Shown here: positions 47,901 to 61,022 of the stretch, piece after piece | Layout of the letters: every line of letters begins with the position of its first letter | How positions within the stretch are numbered: position 1 is the stretch's first letter | Assembly: GCA_946699065.1 (NCBI GenBank) | Contig: CAMPDV010002083.1 | Span: 1-64,000 of the forward strand | Origin: Loxodes magnus | Lineage: Eukaryota; Ciliophora; Karyorelictea; Loxodida; Loxodidae | DNA: 64,000 nucleotides | Direction: 5' to 3' | Translations under genes and position numbers: made by a program | The notes under the pieces: generated by a model | What the model was told of the DNA's origin: nothing | The model's input: the letters and a program-made list of their open reading frames with translations, nothing else | The model's database searches: none

Positions 47901-50900
47901 TGCAAGTTAAATATATTCTAAAAATGATTGAATTCTATTGATCTTTTAAACTACATCAATGAAATAATAAATAAGCATAAACAAGAAATTTTATCAATAA
48001 ATCAAAAGGATATTATAAGATAAATTTGCTCAAGTTTAAGTAATAATTATATGCTTGTTATGAGAGGTTAATAGAGATTTTATGTACTAAATTTATTTAA
48101 TTAAATAAGCAAAATAAATAAATTTAATAGCATTATTTGCAGCTGAATCATAAAAAACTAAAAATATAAAAATTAGTGGATATCAAATTATAGCTAGAAC
48201 TAGATAGAAAGAATTAAATAGAAATAAGAACTAAGATTTATAAAGTTAAACCAACGGGAAATAAATAAAGAACATAAAAAGAAAGCAGCAATTTCTAGCT
48301 TTAGTGTAGAGTTTAAAAAAGCATTCACAAGAATTTTTTGTTAAAGTGTTAGGAATATAATCCATATTATTTAATTACATTTCAAACTGGATTGTTTGGT
48401 TTATCTTTTAATTATATTTGATTATAATTTCTATCTTTGATTATATATTTTAAAGATATTTAATTTTAATGAAGCTATTCATTATGAGTAAATTGAAAAA
48501 CACAAATAACGCAAGGAATTGAATTACCATTTAGTATCTGGCAAGATAGATTAAAGTTGGTTACTATCGAATATGTGTAGTAAGTAGTTTGAAGTGATTT
48601 TTCATACTATATCTAAGGTATTTTAGTGATTATAATTAATTTTTGTTTTTAAGTATTATTATTTAAGTTGAGTAACGAAATTCTATTTATGAATAAAGAA
48701 AACCAAAATAAATAGAAGTATTAATATGTACAACTTATAAAGTTTAAAGATAATCACTTAAGCTTTTACCACTTAGGTAAATAAATTTTAATTTATAGCT
48801 TAATTTCCTTCCTTGGTATGATCTTATTATTTAGCCTCCTTAAAAGATTAAAATTTTTTAGTTTATAAAGGCAATTAAAGCTTAATAAATATCTCTATTT
48901 ACTGTAGCTGTTTGGTGTAATTATGATTAAATAGCTAGTATTAATTTTGATTGAGCTGATACAAGCATTAAAATAATTTTAGAATGTTTAATGTATAAGC
49001 TTGATTTAAATTAAGTCATAAGCTTTGAATATAAAGATATTTCCTTAATTGAAATATTAATTTATGGTTTCTAGTGAGTGCTATGTGAAAAGTACTAGTA
49101 AGCTTTATAACTTTTGAAAATAAAAAGTTATATAGAAAATTAAATATACTAGAAACTGACTTAATATCAGATACCATTATCATAATTGCATTTTATCTAT
49201 AGACACAATCAAATTTAAATACAAACTATTTTTAAATTAAACCTTATCAGAGTAGGAGTCTAATAACTCAATTCTTCTGCTGAAAAACCCTTGGAAGAAG
49301 GATATCATTTAAATTCCAATCTAAATGCATTGAATATATAAAAAATACAGACTTTGCCAAATGAAAGCAGAACTATAAGAACATCTCATCCTTTAATAAT
49401 GGCATGCTTAAGCTTTGTTAAAGTATTTCAAGAGCAAGCTATTATGCTATATAAGAGGTCTTTTTATCCATAATAACTAAAGCTTGCCTTAAAAGAGATG
49501 CTTGGTAGGTTTAAATCTAATTATTATTCTATTTTTTAATATTAAACAGCACTTAAAATATTTAATCTTTATCTTTCAAAAGTTTCGTTTTGTAAAACCT
49601 TTAATGAGTGAATCGACTAAATAAAGAGGTTAGTATGGTATCATCTATAAATTTTAACAAAAAGGGTATAAGATCCAGTAAAATTATACCTTAAGCAAGG
49701 CTTTCTAAAATAGCAAACTAAAGGGTAAATGTATCTTAATTATCTCTCTTTAAGAGTTGATTAAATAACTAATTTCATTAGTCTGATAAAAACTAGCACT
49801 TTACCCACCACAACCTCATAACTAACAATTGACTTGATACTAAGAAAGCAAGTTGTATACTTTAGATTATAATATAAATTCTATACAATAATAAAGCTTA
49901 TTAGATATAGCTAATTCTTTAATAAAGCTTTAGCAGTAAGGATCAAATAAATATTGCTTAAGACTCCGTCTCTTAAAATAATCCTAGAAATAGTTAGTAT
50001 AATGAATATAAAAGATCTAATAATCAGCTGATATTAGTTAACTAAGCCTATGGTACTATAATTTTAATTCTTAACTATTTTTATCTCTTAATATTGAATA
50101 CACAGCTAAAATCTAAAAAGTTGCATCTATTAAGATGATATTTAAATCACTATGACTTTATAAGATAAGCATGAATATTAAATTTTATTCTAAATATGCC
50201 CATAGATTTATCCATAAGAGATTTGTATTACTTTTAATTAACTCAGAAACATATAAAATATCTAACAGTACCATAGCCTTTTATATGTAGATCCTACTTA
50301 ATATGGTAGCTGCTATATATATAATTAATATGGATAAAATAAAGGCTGAAATAAGCAAATTCTATCTTCCCTAGACTTTAATCAACTGTTAATACCAGAA
50401 CTCTCAGCTTATCTTGATTTAGTTTTTAATAATTTCTTAACATACTTAAAAATAAATCTTTAAGTTAAGCCTCGTTATGGAATTATTTTAGGAGAGTTTT
50501 TATAAATATAGGTTTAAATTGAAAGCTAAAGAGTATAACTAAGGAGTTAAATACAGTGTATAAGAAGTTTGCTCAGTTATGAAATTAAAATAGAGCTATA
50601 AGCAAATTATATTAAATAGAATGTTAAATTAAACTTATTATCTATATTAAAGTGTAAATAGAGGTGTAGAGACAAAGTAAGAAAAAGCTTAGTTAAAAGC
50701 AGTAAAGCAATAACTTTGCCTCTTAACTGAATAATTAGACTCTTTCCATAATTATTATAATAAGAGATTAATAGTCTATTCTTACTATAATAGGTAACAG
50801 AGAATAATAAAAAGACTTGGAAAGAACTAGAAACTACCTTTATATAAGTAATTTCTATTAATAAAAGAGAGAACAAGTTAGATCATATTTAATCAGATTT

Positions 50901-51406
50901 TGCTTATAAACTACTTTTTAAACAAGATCTCCAAAATTTTATATCCACTTAAAAAGAGCTCGATGTGGAATTAAGAGATAGATTTTCAGAGAAATAATTG
51001 AATATAAATAAAAGTAGCTTAGTAAGAGTCACAGAAGAGAAAAGAAAGATATAATCAAGTAAGAAATACCACAAATTAAGAATTTATAGGCTAAATATAT
51101 TAACTATATGAAGTAACTATTTAGAATGATAAATTAATTAATTATATGATATATTCCTTACTTCTAGTCTTAATATAATCAATTATTAAACTTATTAATC
51201 AAAATCATTTAATAGGCTAAATTTAAAAAATGAAAAAGAAGGATAAAAAGAAGTTTAGAGTAACTAAAAAAAATTTAGAAATATATAAAAAAAATCATGT
51301 CGATTGTATCAGTTAAAATTTAATGATATATAAAGTAGCTAATATATATAATAACTACTTAGAGAAAAAATAAACTTTAAATTTTAATTAAAAGTATTAA
51401 AATAAT
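44923..51406. other. 6.5 kb AT-rich region, genes undecided
   Basis: No motif, RNA or repeat match identifies a gene. Two stretches read as good protein in one plus-strand frame: about 47466-48250 (K/N/I-rich, helical) and about 50625-50995 (Q/K-rich then L/I/Y-rich). Rival frames read nearly as well, since no codon is a sure stop, so they are not called as genes. A minus-strand frame at 50607-50876, open even in the standard code, is probably a shadow of the second stretch. Confidence 0.4.
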
Positions 51407-53836
51407 TCAAATTCTTCCTTTATATATTCTCATTAAAAAATCCCAAGAATAGGTCTAAGTTGTTTTTAAAATTGTACTATTGAGCTAAAGCAAAATCTCG
51501 GGTTTCTAATTTGTGTAATTCAGTTTGAAATCTATTAATTATAAATATTAGATCATTACTTCTAGTTACTTTTAACTCTCAGGGTTCAAATCTTTAGAAT
51601 GAACACCATCGATGTGACTTCAAGTTATATGCTTTCCTCTAGGAATCGCAGGACTTATAAAAGTTTTCCTTAAATTTAAATTAAAATGCCAAAATGCTCT
51701 GAGAATTCAATCGCAAGGAACAAATACACTCTTTAGTTCCTTCCAAATATAATTTGGAAGTATAAAATTTCAGTGCCAATTTGGCCTATCAAATCATACT
51801 TAATACAGAGATTAATTGTTTGTAACATTTCTAGCATAGTTTGTTATTGACACTGCACCTATTCTCTTCCCATACTTATCATTATGAATAAACTCTCTAT
51901 TCATTCACTTACTATACTCGAAAAAATCAACGGACTGATATATATCATCTTCACATCATAAAACTGATTTTGCTTTTAGATACTCAAATGTAAGATTGAG
52001 AAGAAAAAAAGCATTTGATGCACATTGAAACTCTCCATCCCTTTTCCAGTTCTTAAAATCTTAAGGAGTTTCTGTTTTAGGATGCATTACATAAATAATA
52101 TTTAAAATTCCTCTATTTTTAAATTCTTTTATGACATCTAAAACCTCTGATGAATTACCATCTTAAGATATTATTATTATAGTCTAGTTTATTCCATCTG
52201 CTCTTTCCATATGCTATAAAGTTTCTCTTAAAATGTTATGTCTTTTATAAGCAGGGGTTACTATAGGATAAAGTGTTTCTATACTAAGATTAAATCTTTT
52301 TATATAAGCATCATATTCTTTTTTTACTTATTCATAAATTTCAGGATATCATTAGTTAAAAGTATAAGGTAAGCATACTCTTCAATCTCAAACCATTTAA
52401 AGAAAGTTAGACTAAGCAACTTATCCGTAATGATATTTTCCTATTTTATATACATCTCTAAGAAAAAATCTCTAATTTTCTTTGCTGGGTAAGAAATTAT
52501 AATATTTTCCTTTTACTGGCTATTTTATTCTAAATTCCAATATAGAATTTAATTAAGCTGTTTCTTAGTTAAAACCTTAGTTTAATAGATTATACTAAGT
52601 AGAAAAATATAAACTCTTAAACTCTAAAGGATTAAGATTTCCTACTATTTCATTGTTTCCTACTTCTGGACTGTATTTCTTTATTACCTAAGCTCCTATT
52701 CTGAATCTTATAGCTGTTTACATTAGTCTATAATAATCCTAATCCTCTATTTTAATCAATTTATCATGTATTTTTATTTAAGCTTTTGGATGTTTAGAGT
52801 TTTCTTATACATCAAAGAAAGAAGTTCCTAAAGCTGTTAACACTAACTAGATATTGTATCATTAATTTTGTTTTATTTCAATCTAAGTATCATAATAATT
52901 GCATCCTCTATCAGATCCAGTTTCAAGTGTAATAGTTCATTTTTGATTAGAATACACAAGATATAAGAAATAACCTCAGGTATAGCTAAAGGAATCACAG
53001 CCTTCCATTTTATTTCCTAGAATAGCAAAACGTTATTAATATTCTTTTTCAGTAGAGTTTTCTTAGCTTTAATTGAAAGACAAAGGTATATTATTTTAAA
53101 AGTTTAAGTCACTAAATTTAAACTTAACTCATACAGAAATATAGAGTTCAGGAAAGTCAAAGGAGCGAAAAGGTCCATGGATAATGAACTACTAATCTTT
53201 TTTCAAACTTATAAGGAATTTACTTTAAGGAATAATAATTTTTTTTTACATCTACTAAACAATAGCTTTCTTAACTTTTTAAGAGTACTCTTATTGTTTA
53301 TTTTTATCAATATAATTTGTATTTAAAGTTTAGTTTACCATTGTCTAATTTTTTAAGGTAACTTGTTCTGTTTTATTAAAGTTATTGCTGTCTAGAACAC
53401 TTTAATCTGATTATAAAGTTTTCAATATATTTAAATAATTTTACTCTTGGATAGTGTTGTTTTATTAATAAATCTTAGAGTAGCTGGTTGTTTATTATGG
53501 GACTTTGATATTTTTCTTCTTTATTAAAGTTTTAATTTTATCCCATCCAATTAGCTGAGTTTCGTTTTACTAATATTCCTCTTAATTGGTCTTTTTCTAT
53601 CTAATATCTTATATTTAGCTTAACTTTTCTTCATTAAAGGCTATATCTTACTAATTTGAAATATTCAAAGCCATTTAGATTTGTTCAAAATTTGAAGGAA
53701 CAGATTGATATTTCTAGTGTTAGTTCTCAACTAATATGATAGTAATATTGTACTAAGAGGTGATGATGTAGAGGTAAAATATAATAGAAAGGCAGGAAGC
53801 AGGTATAAAGAGGTATAGTAACTTAATGGGCTACAT
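51407..53836 (-). CDS. Lectin-GT13 glycosyltransferase, type II membrane protein (copy G, 809 residues)
   Basis: ATG-TAG start at 53836: MQPIKLLYLFIPASCLSIIF then YLYIITS, the family's tail and anchor. The stem (about 40-218) is Q/N/K-rich. HGPF is at residue 220. From there to the TGA at 51407 it has 591 codons, exactly as in the copy at 61023-63437, to which it is very close in both lectin and catalytic domains. EDD, WHWNF, CDWP and SWDFLMRIYKGRI are all present. Internal TGA codons align with Trp in the sister copies. It is head to head with 61023-63437 across 7.2 kb, so the two form a large inverted repeat with a divergent spacer. Role as for copy D. Confidence 0.93.
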
Positions 53837-56800
53837 TTTTAAATTATAGTATTTAACTTTTAATAAATTCATCTTATTAAATTATATATATGTCTTCCCT
53901 TTTATCTATTTAGCTTAACTATATTCACTTTCTCTTCCAACTATCCTGCTAGGAAGTGATAAGTCAGGGATTAAAAAGCTTTTAAAAAGTAACTGGTTAG
54001 TGGAAATTGCAAAGAAGGTATCTAATTGATAGATATTTAGCACTTTTGGTAAGATATTTTAGCTCTTATCACTTAATTATTTAATTTATTTACCTATTTG
54101 GAGTTTTTCAAAAACTAGATAGGAATAGATTTATAAGAGGAACAGTTGCTAAGCAAAACTATTTTTTGGTTATTTAAGCTTACTGTAATTAAGTCTATTA
54201 TACCCTTGAATCAGGCTAAAAAGGATTAATATTCTTATTAACTTTGATGGTACTTGAAATTAAGGAAAAATAGGATAAAGATGTTAAAGACACAAATATA
54301 AAAGATTCTAAAATAAACATATATAAATTGAAAGTATATGAGAATATAAAAAGAATGCATTAGGAGCTTACAAACACATTAGAGTTACCATAAAGTAAAG
54401 ATAAAGTAGTTAAGATATAGCTTATATAATACACGCTATTTTAAGATAGAGTCTAAAAGATAAAACTCTATATATATAAATTTATAAATATCTGAATATT
54501 TAAAGGCTATCCAATTAGATAGCTCCAACTACAAGAAATATGTTCTAGCCTTTTAGTTATATTTGCTTATTTTAATAATCTACCTTATTCTAAGAAAAGC
54601 TTGTATAAATTATATTGCTTTTAAGATAATAAAGTAGAGAGTAGAAATCATAATATTATCAAGCTAAACAAAAAATTATCTTAGAATGTTTGAAGCTTCT
54701 AGAGACTTAAAAGAAATATATTGAAGAGACTATTAGTAAAATAAGTGTATTTTACATCTTTATTCTGCTTTTAGAGCACTAAGGATTATTTTATTCACTT
54801 TAAAATGTTTGCTAACTTGAGAACTAATCCATAAGTATTTTATACGATTAAATGATTTAAAGCTTATTAAGAATATAATAGCTTAAAATTACACTTTTTA
54901 GCTTTAATAAAGGAAGAAGTTATTTATATTAATGAAAGCTTATAAAGAAGCATTTGGTATTATAGCTTAGAGCTAATACATTTATAAAGCAAAGTACATT
55001 TCACTAGATATTAGTCTGAGATTTGTTGATTATAGCTAAGGAAGAACTATTCAATGAAATAACTTAAATTTTAATAAGGAATTTAATTAAATTTCATATG
55101 ACAACCTCTATATGCTTAGTATGAGAGAAATCAAATTGCTTCATACTATAATTAAGATTTAAATGATACAAACTTAGAAGGATGAATTATCTTTACAATG
55201 AAATATAAGATTGTATAACTAAGTTTACAGAAGTATCCATTTATAAGTCTGATTTTTAACTAAGTCAAAAGAGAAACTTCTATACAAATTTTAAGGATTT
55301 TAGCAATTAGGATCTTATTTTAATGAGTAGGATTTTTTATACTTACTTTAAGGGATTCTAATTTATGCGCTTAGATAAATTAAAATTATAGCAATTTGAA
55401 GATAAATAATAAAAGTAAGGTAAAGCAACTTAAATTATAGAGCTAATTCTATATAAATTATAAAAGAGTAAGCTAAAGTATAGCTGAGATTTACTTACAC
55501 TAATTAAAATAAGAAAGTGACACTAAAATTAATAGCTTACAGCTCTAAAATACATAGAATTTCTTGAAATAAGATGAAAACTCTTATTTGGTTTTAATAT
55601 CTTTGCTAAAATAATAAGTATCTTTTATAATAAGCTTATAGATTTTAATTTTTATAATATTCACTAAATTTAATTAATTTTAGGTATAAAGGAAAAGATT
55701 GGCTTAATGACTATATATTTAAGGAATTAAATTTAATAAATCAAAATAATTTTAAACTTAAAAATATTGTACTATTATAAGTTGAGTATATTACTGTTTG
55801 ATATATGTTTGATTGATATATAAAGGAATAAGTAACTTAAATATAATAGAAAATTATATCAGATATTTATTTTAATCTGTTAATTATGATAAATTGCTTT
55901 AACTTTAAGACATCAAATTGTAAATTAACTTTAAAAGTTCAGAATGTTGCTATATCTTATTTAAACTCTGCTTTGCTATCTGAATATATACTTAGATATC
56001 AATTTGATTGAGTTACTACTAAGAAGTTTTAAGAACTTATTGTCTTAATTTACTTTTTATCTTGCTGAATATGAAATGATTGCGATGAGCTATTTTATCA
56101 AGATAAATTTATGTTTTTGCTCATAAACAAGTTTATTTATTTTCAGGTGGAAGGAATTTCCCAAGTTTGATTGGTAGATTCTGATAATTTTATGTAATCC
56201 TTCGATATAATTCTACTTTGGTTTTAAAAACTAAGAAAGACGTAAATTTGAAACTTTTATAATACTCTAACCTAGTAGCGAATCTTTTTTAAGTTTTGAT
56301 TTATATATTTAAATCTATAAAATTTCATAACTGTATTATTTGCTTGAATGTAATAATTTGAATATTAATGCTTCTATATTATTTCTATCTTTTCTTCTAA
56401 TAAATAAAGATTATAAAAGTAAGACAGATAGCTATTGTTAGTTAAGAAGATCTAATTAAATATTTTATCTAAATTCTCTAAATTATACTTAAATTACTTA
56501 CTTACCTTTAGCTTTTTTTCAAACTTTATACCCAAGTTACTTATTAAACTACTTTAACTTTCTATATTACGTTTTTCATATAAATCTATCTGAGGATATG
56601 AACACATTAGCCTTACTAGCTTTCTTTATAGATTTTAATATTTTGGTTACAAAAATCAGGGTAAATAGCATGATTGAAAAAGTTGGAAACTATGAAAGAT
56701 AAGACAATAAATATGGAAAACTTGAGTTTGTACATAAGTTAAGAAGAGATAGCATTAAACTAACTAGAAATAGTAAAAATAACTAAGTGATATAGAAATA

Positions 56801-59459
56801 GACAATACTCTATTAGAATAAAATAACTTAATCTATGTAGCTTTAAAATACACTAAGTATGAATAGCTTAAGTAATAGATATTAACTAATTTTAATTTAG
56901 ATTTATTTTAAGCAATTTAACTACTTAATAAATGATTTCAGTCTAGTAAAATCAGGATAACACGTTCTTAAGGATACCATATTATTCTAGTGGTTTGTTA
57001 TATTTAGTTAGTCAAATTTAATACATTTACATCTATAGTGCTTAACTTGCTTTATATTAGATGAATTTGAATCTTTTATATTTTAAGAGGTTTTAAATAA
57101 AAGATATTTTAAATTTAAGCTAGTGAAATAAATCTTAACTGATATAATCACATCATTTTAACTATCCTAAGAGTTTAAATTATAAGAAAGATAATTTTTA
57201 AACAAGGATTAGTCAATTAAATGAAAATTCAATTCAAAAGGGGGCTAATTGGTATTAAGAATTATCATTCTTAGTATGATTATACTATGTATTGATGATT
57301 AAGTATCAAGTATCCTTTAATTTTATAACTAATTTAATATATTGCCTGATATACAAATCAAGACATCTTTATATGAATTCTATGGTTTTATTATATCTAA
57401 GCAAATAATAATATAAATAAGTGAGATTATTACCAAAAAAGTAATCATATAGTCCATAATGAAATGCATACCAAAAGCAATTATAACTTAGAAAGGAGAA
57501 ATCTATTCTCTTTAAATTATTGCTTTTTATATGTATTGTTTTGCTTCTAGAAACTCATTTATACTAAGAATAATTTTTATCTATGTAAAATACTATTTTT
57601 TGCTTCTCTCTAGAATTAAATTTAGATTGCCCCTCAGAGTAATTTAATTATACTATCCTTACTATTATTTCTTCACAATCATAAAGAGTGATATTATAAT
57701 TCAAACGATATTTCTATATATCTGTAAATCATTTTCGGTATAATTGAAGATATTAAAAGTAAAAAGCCCAAAGTAATTAATAAAGTTGGATAACTAAAAA
57801 GCTAAAATTACTGTTAGCTAACTAATTTATATCCACCCTTAAACCTAGAAAGAACTCATCTGCACTAATTAGTTTTATTAATTTTGTTCCTTTATCCACT
57901 GTGATTTACTCTTAGTATTGATTTGATATATAGTGAAAATAATTTTCTTATAGCTTTAGTTTATCATTCGTCCTTTTATTTAAAACTTGCTTTTTATTTA
58001 ATTATTAATTATAATCATAGAAAGCCTTTATCGTTAATAAAATGTATGATATATTATATCCACTAGATTGACTGACTATATATCTATATCTAAAATTTAA
58101 ATTGCTTTGCTAGATTTACAATACTAACTTTACTCTTTATATACCAATCAAATATAAATCTCTAATTGCATTTAGAAACAAATTAACTACACTTTGGTTA
58201 TGGAGCTACTCAAAATTTATACTGGGTTGGATCTTAGGTTAACTAATTGTTCACAAAAGGAGGTAAATCTGTGCTAAATAGGAGAATATACAATATAGTT
58301 ATAATATCTAAGTCAAAAAAGAAAAATTTAGCAATAAGTATTTTGAAACTAAAGAGCTAGTATTATAATATAAAATGGGATAATTAGCTTTACTTTTATG
58401 TGTTAGAGTAAATAATGCTTATATAGTTAATAAGTTATTCAGATTTATTCATCTCTAATACTTTATTTATCTGAAATTTTATAATGTAATTAACTAATTC
58501 ACTCATGAAATTTAAGCAGCAGCTTAATGGGAAAATTAGTATCTTATTAGTTTCCTTTACGTTTCATGCGTTATAAGATATATCTTAAATTATTATTAAT
58601 AAAGGCTTACTAATATACAGGTAGTTACTTTATAGATTAAATAGTAAATATTAAAGTTTATTGGTTTAATATAAGATGACATATCATATCTTCTTATACA
58701 TTTTTTAGAGTATTACTATAACTATTAGCATTGGTTTTGTCTTTTTATTCTAACATAAATATATTGCTCTGTTCTAATAAATATGAGATAAACTCCAATA
58801 CTTGGAAATACCTCATGTCACCTAGTCATAAAGTTATTTTCTTGATATTTAGCAAATGTATTAAGTAATTAAGAATAATATGTATATTCACATCCTATAT
58901 AAGCTATTTTAGAAATATAATTACTAAACTTTTATCCTTCTTTATAGCTCTTATATCCTCAATCATGCATCAGTTATAAGCCTCTTTAGATGTATTTAAA
59001 GTCAATTATATATACATTTTATTTCAAAAATCTAAAAATTACTTATAGATCTTTATAATTTTCTAAACTTTTTAAGCATTTTGCTAGAACAATTCTGGAT
59101 TATCTAATAATTATCTTAATCATATTTATGTATTTACTCTAACTTTTAGGGTTAGATATTTTTTAAAGTTTAAGCTTCTATTTATCTCTAGTACTAGAAC
59201 TTTTCATTTAAGTTTATCTATTTTATAAATTTAACATCACAGTCTTATAATAAATTCCTACCATTTTCCTTATAAGATATTCTATAATTACTTCAACTTT
59301 AAAAATTCATTGCAACAAGTTTAAACTCAATGCTTCATTTCAGTGTAACTACCAATTAACAAATTTCTATAGGTTTAATAGACAAATACCTTTTTAGTAG
59401 TTTTATATATATAATTTAAATAGGGTGGACATTGCCTCTAAAGGTTACTAACATATTTA
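53837..59459. other. 5.6 kb AT-rich spacer, no gene recognised
   Basis: Lies between the heads of copies G and 61023-63437. Uniformly A/T-rich with dense TAA/TAG in all frames; no motif, RNA gene or repeat found. Confidence 0.5.
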
Positions 59460-59700
59460 ACAAGTATCAACTGACTCAGAAAACCTTCTAAGTGAAGGAC
59501 CAGTTTTATCTCTTCATCATGGATTGAAAATTTGCCTGTAATCGCCTGTTGGCATCCTGTGCTTTGGAGAGTTGGAACCGTAACCTCGCTCATAATTAGA
59601 AGCAAGAATTCAAGGGGAATATTGGGAATTTAAAAACTTTAAAATTGACTTCTTATAGTGCTGCACACCATTGAGGTGCTGCGCACACTTTAATAAAAGT
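59460..59700 (+). mobile_element. Fossil fragment Z8, related to Z7
   Basis: Isolated GC-richer block in A/T-rich surroundings. One plus-strand frame reads FACNRLLASCALESWNRN and ends with the block shared with Z7 (HHWGAAHTL, W as TGA). Upstream frames hold W/C-rich stretches. It looks like a worn piece of the same coding element as 24500-24830. No ends or partner genes visible. Confidence 0.35.
59662..59679 (-). repeat. 18-base motif shared with 24527-24544
   Basis: On the minus strand GCACCTCAATGGTGTGCA, 17 of 18 bases as at 24527-24544. It lies in the protein block shared by Z7 and Z8. Confidence 0.5.
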
Positions 59701-61022
59701 ATTTTTTAAATGAATTTAATCTAGTATGCTCTATAACTTAAAGGATGTTATTAAGTTAATGAAGCTTAAAAATGTTAGTTTTTAAGTTCAGTATATTTAA
59801 TAATTTCTTAATAATCAGAATAATTTAGTACTCTTCTATCTACTTTTATAACTAATTTAGGAGTTTATTGCTATTTCTTAGGTTTAAAAGTTTTAGGTTT
59901 ATAGGATTTTAAATAGAAATGAACATATAACTACTCTATCTTTTAATAGTTGTACTCTTTTTTACTAAGATATAACTCTTTTAAACAAATATTAGATTTA
60001 AGTAATTTATACTTATATAGATGTATTAAATATGCTAATAAGGCTTTAGACTTTTAAATATAATATCTTATATATTATTTCTAATCTTTAGTAAGGTAAA
60101 AGCTATTGATTGACAAGCTTCCCTTTCAAATAATTATATTTTTATCCTAAAAAGCTCCAAGTTGCTTAGCTTTTGATTTATTTCTTAGATATAGTATAGA
60201 GTATGAAACTTAAGACTTAGATAATCGATTATCAAAGAATCGTACATACGAGATTAGATAAACTCTTTATTATCTACACATAAATAACCAAAATTAATTA
60301 TCACTTCAAAGACTACAAATTTGCTTAGTCTTCGATATTAAACTAACAATCTAATACCTTAAAATTTCTTGATTCATTTATGCTTAAACTAGCAAATCTA
60401 AACTATACTTAAGTTTTAATTAACTAAACTAAAATTTATTTAAAAGTATCAAAAGTCAAAATTTCCAGGGTAATTTTTTAAAAGGAGTTTAGACTCTCTA
60501 AAGATGATAAATGAAGATTTAAATTTGAACTTTAAGCTTAAAAAGATTTTTTAGTTTATAGTATAATTATATCCCATTAATATAGCAGATAAAACAGTAT
60601 AGAATAAAAAATAGAAAATGATAAATAGCATTAAGATCATTTAATGAAAGCGAGAAGAAAGAAAAGAAAATAAATTAAAATTAGATTATAAATTATACTA
60701 ATTTTTAGTTTTCTTAGGTATAACAAAGTATTTTTGCTAGCTTAGCATTTCTTTTAATTTAAGATTACTATTTTTAATTATTAGGTATATCATCGTATGG
60801 TTATATTTTAAATAAGAGTTTTCTCTTTTTCTGATATATTAAGTTAAGATATTTAAAGTCTTATATTCTAATTTTCTCTAGTTTTTCAATTATCATTGAA
60901 GCTAAAGTAAGTATTACCAAATTATTTTTAACCTAGTTGCATATTGAGCTTAGTTAGAGATTATGAATATAAGATGCTTTATTAGTTTAATTTAATTTAT
61001 TTACTTAGCATATCATTTAATA
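59701..61022. other. AT-rich DNA upstream of the glycosyltransferase gene
   Basis: 1.3 kb with no recognised gene. The promoter of the gene at 61023 should lie near its right end; no shared upstream element with the other copies could be found by eye. Confidence 0.5.
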
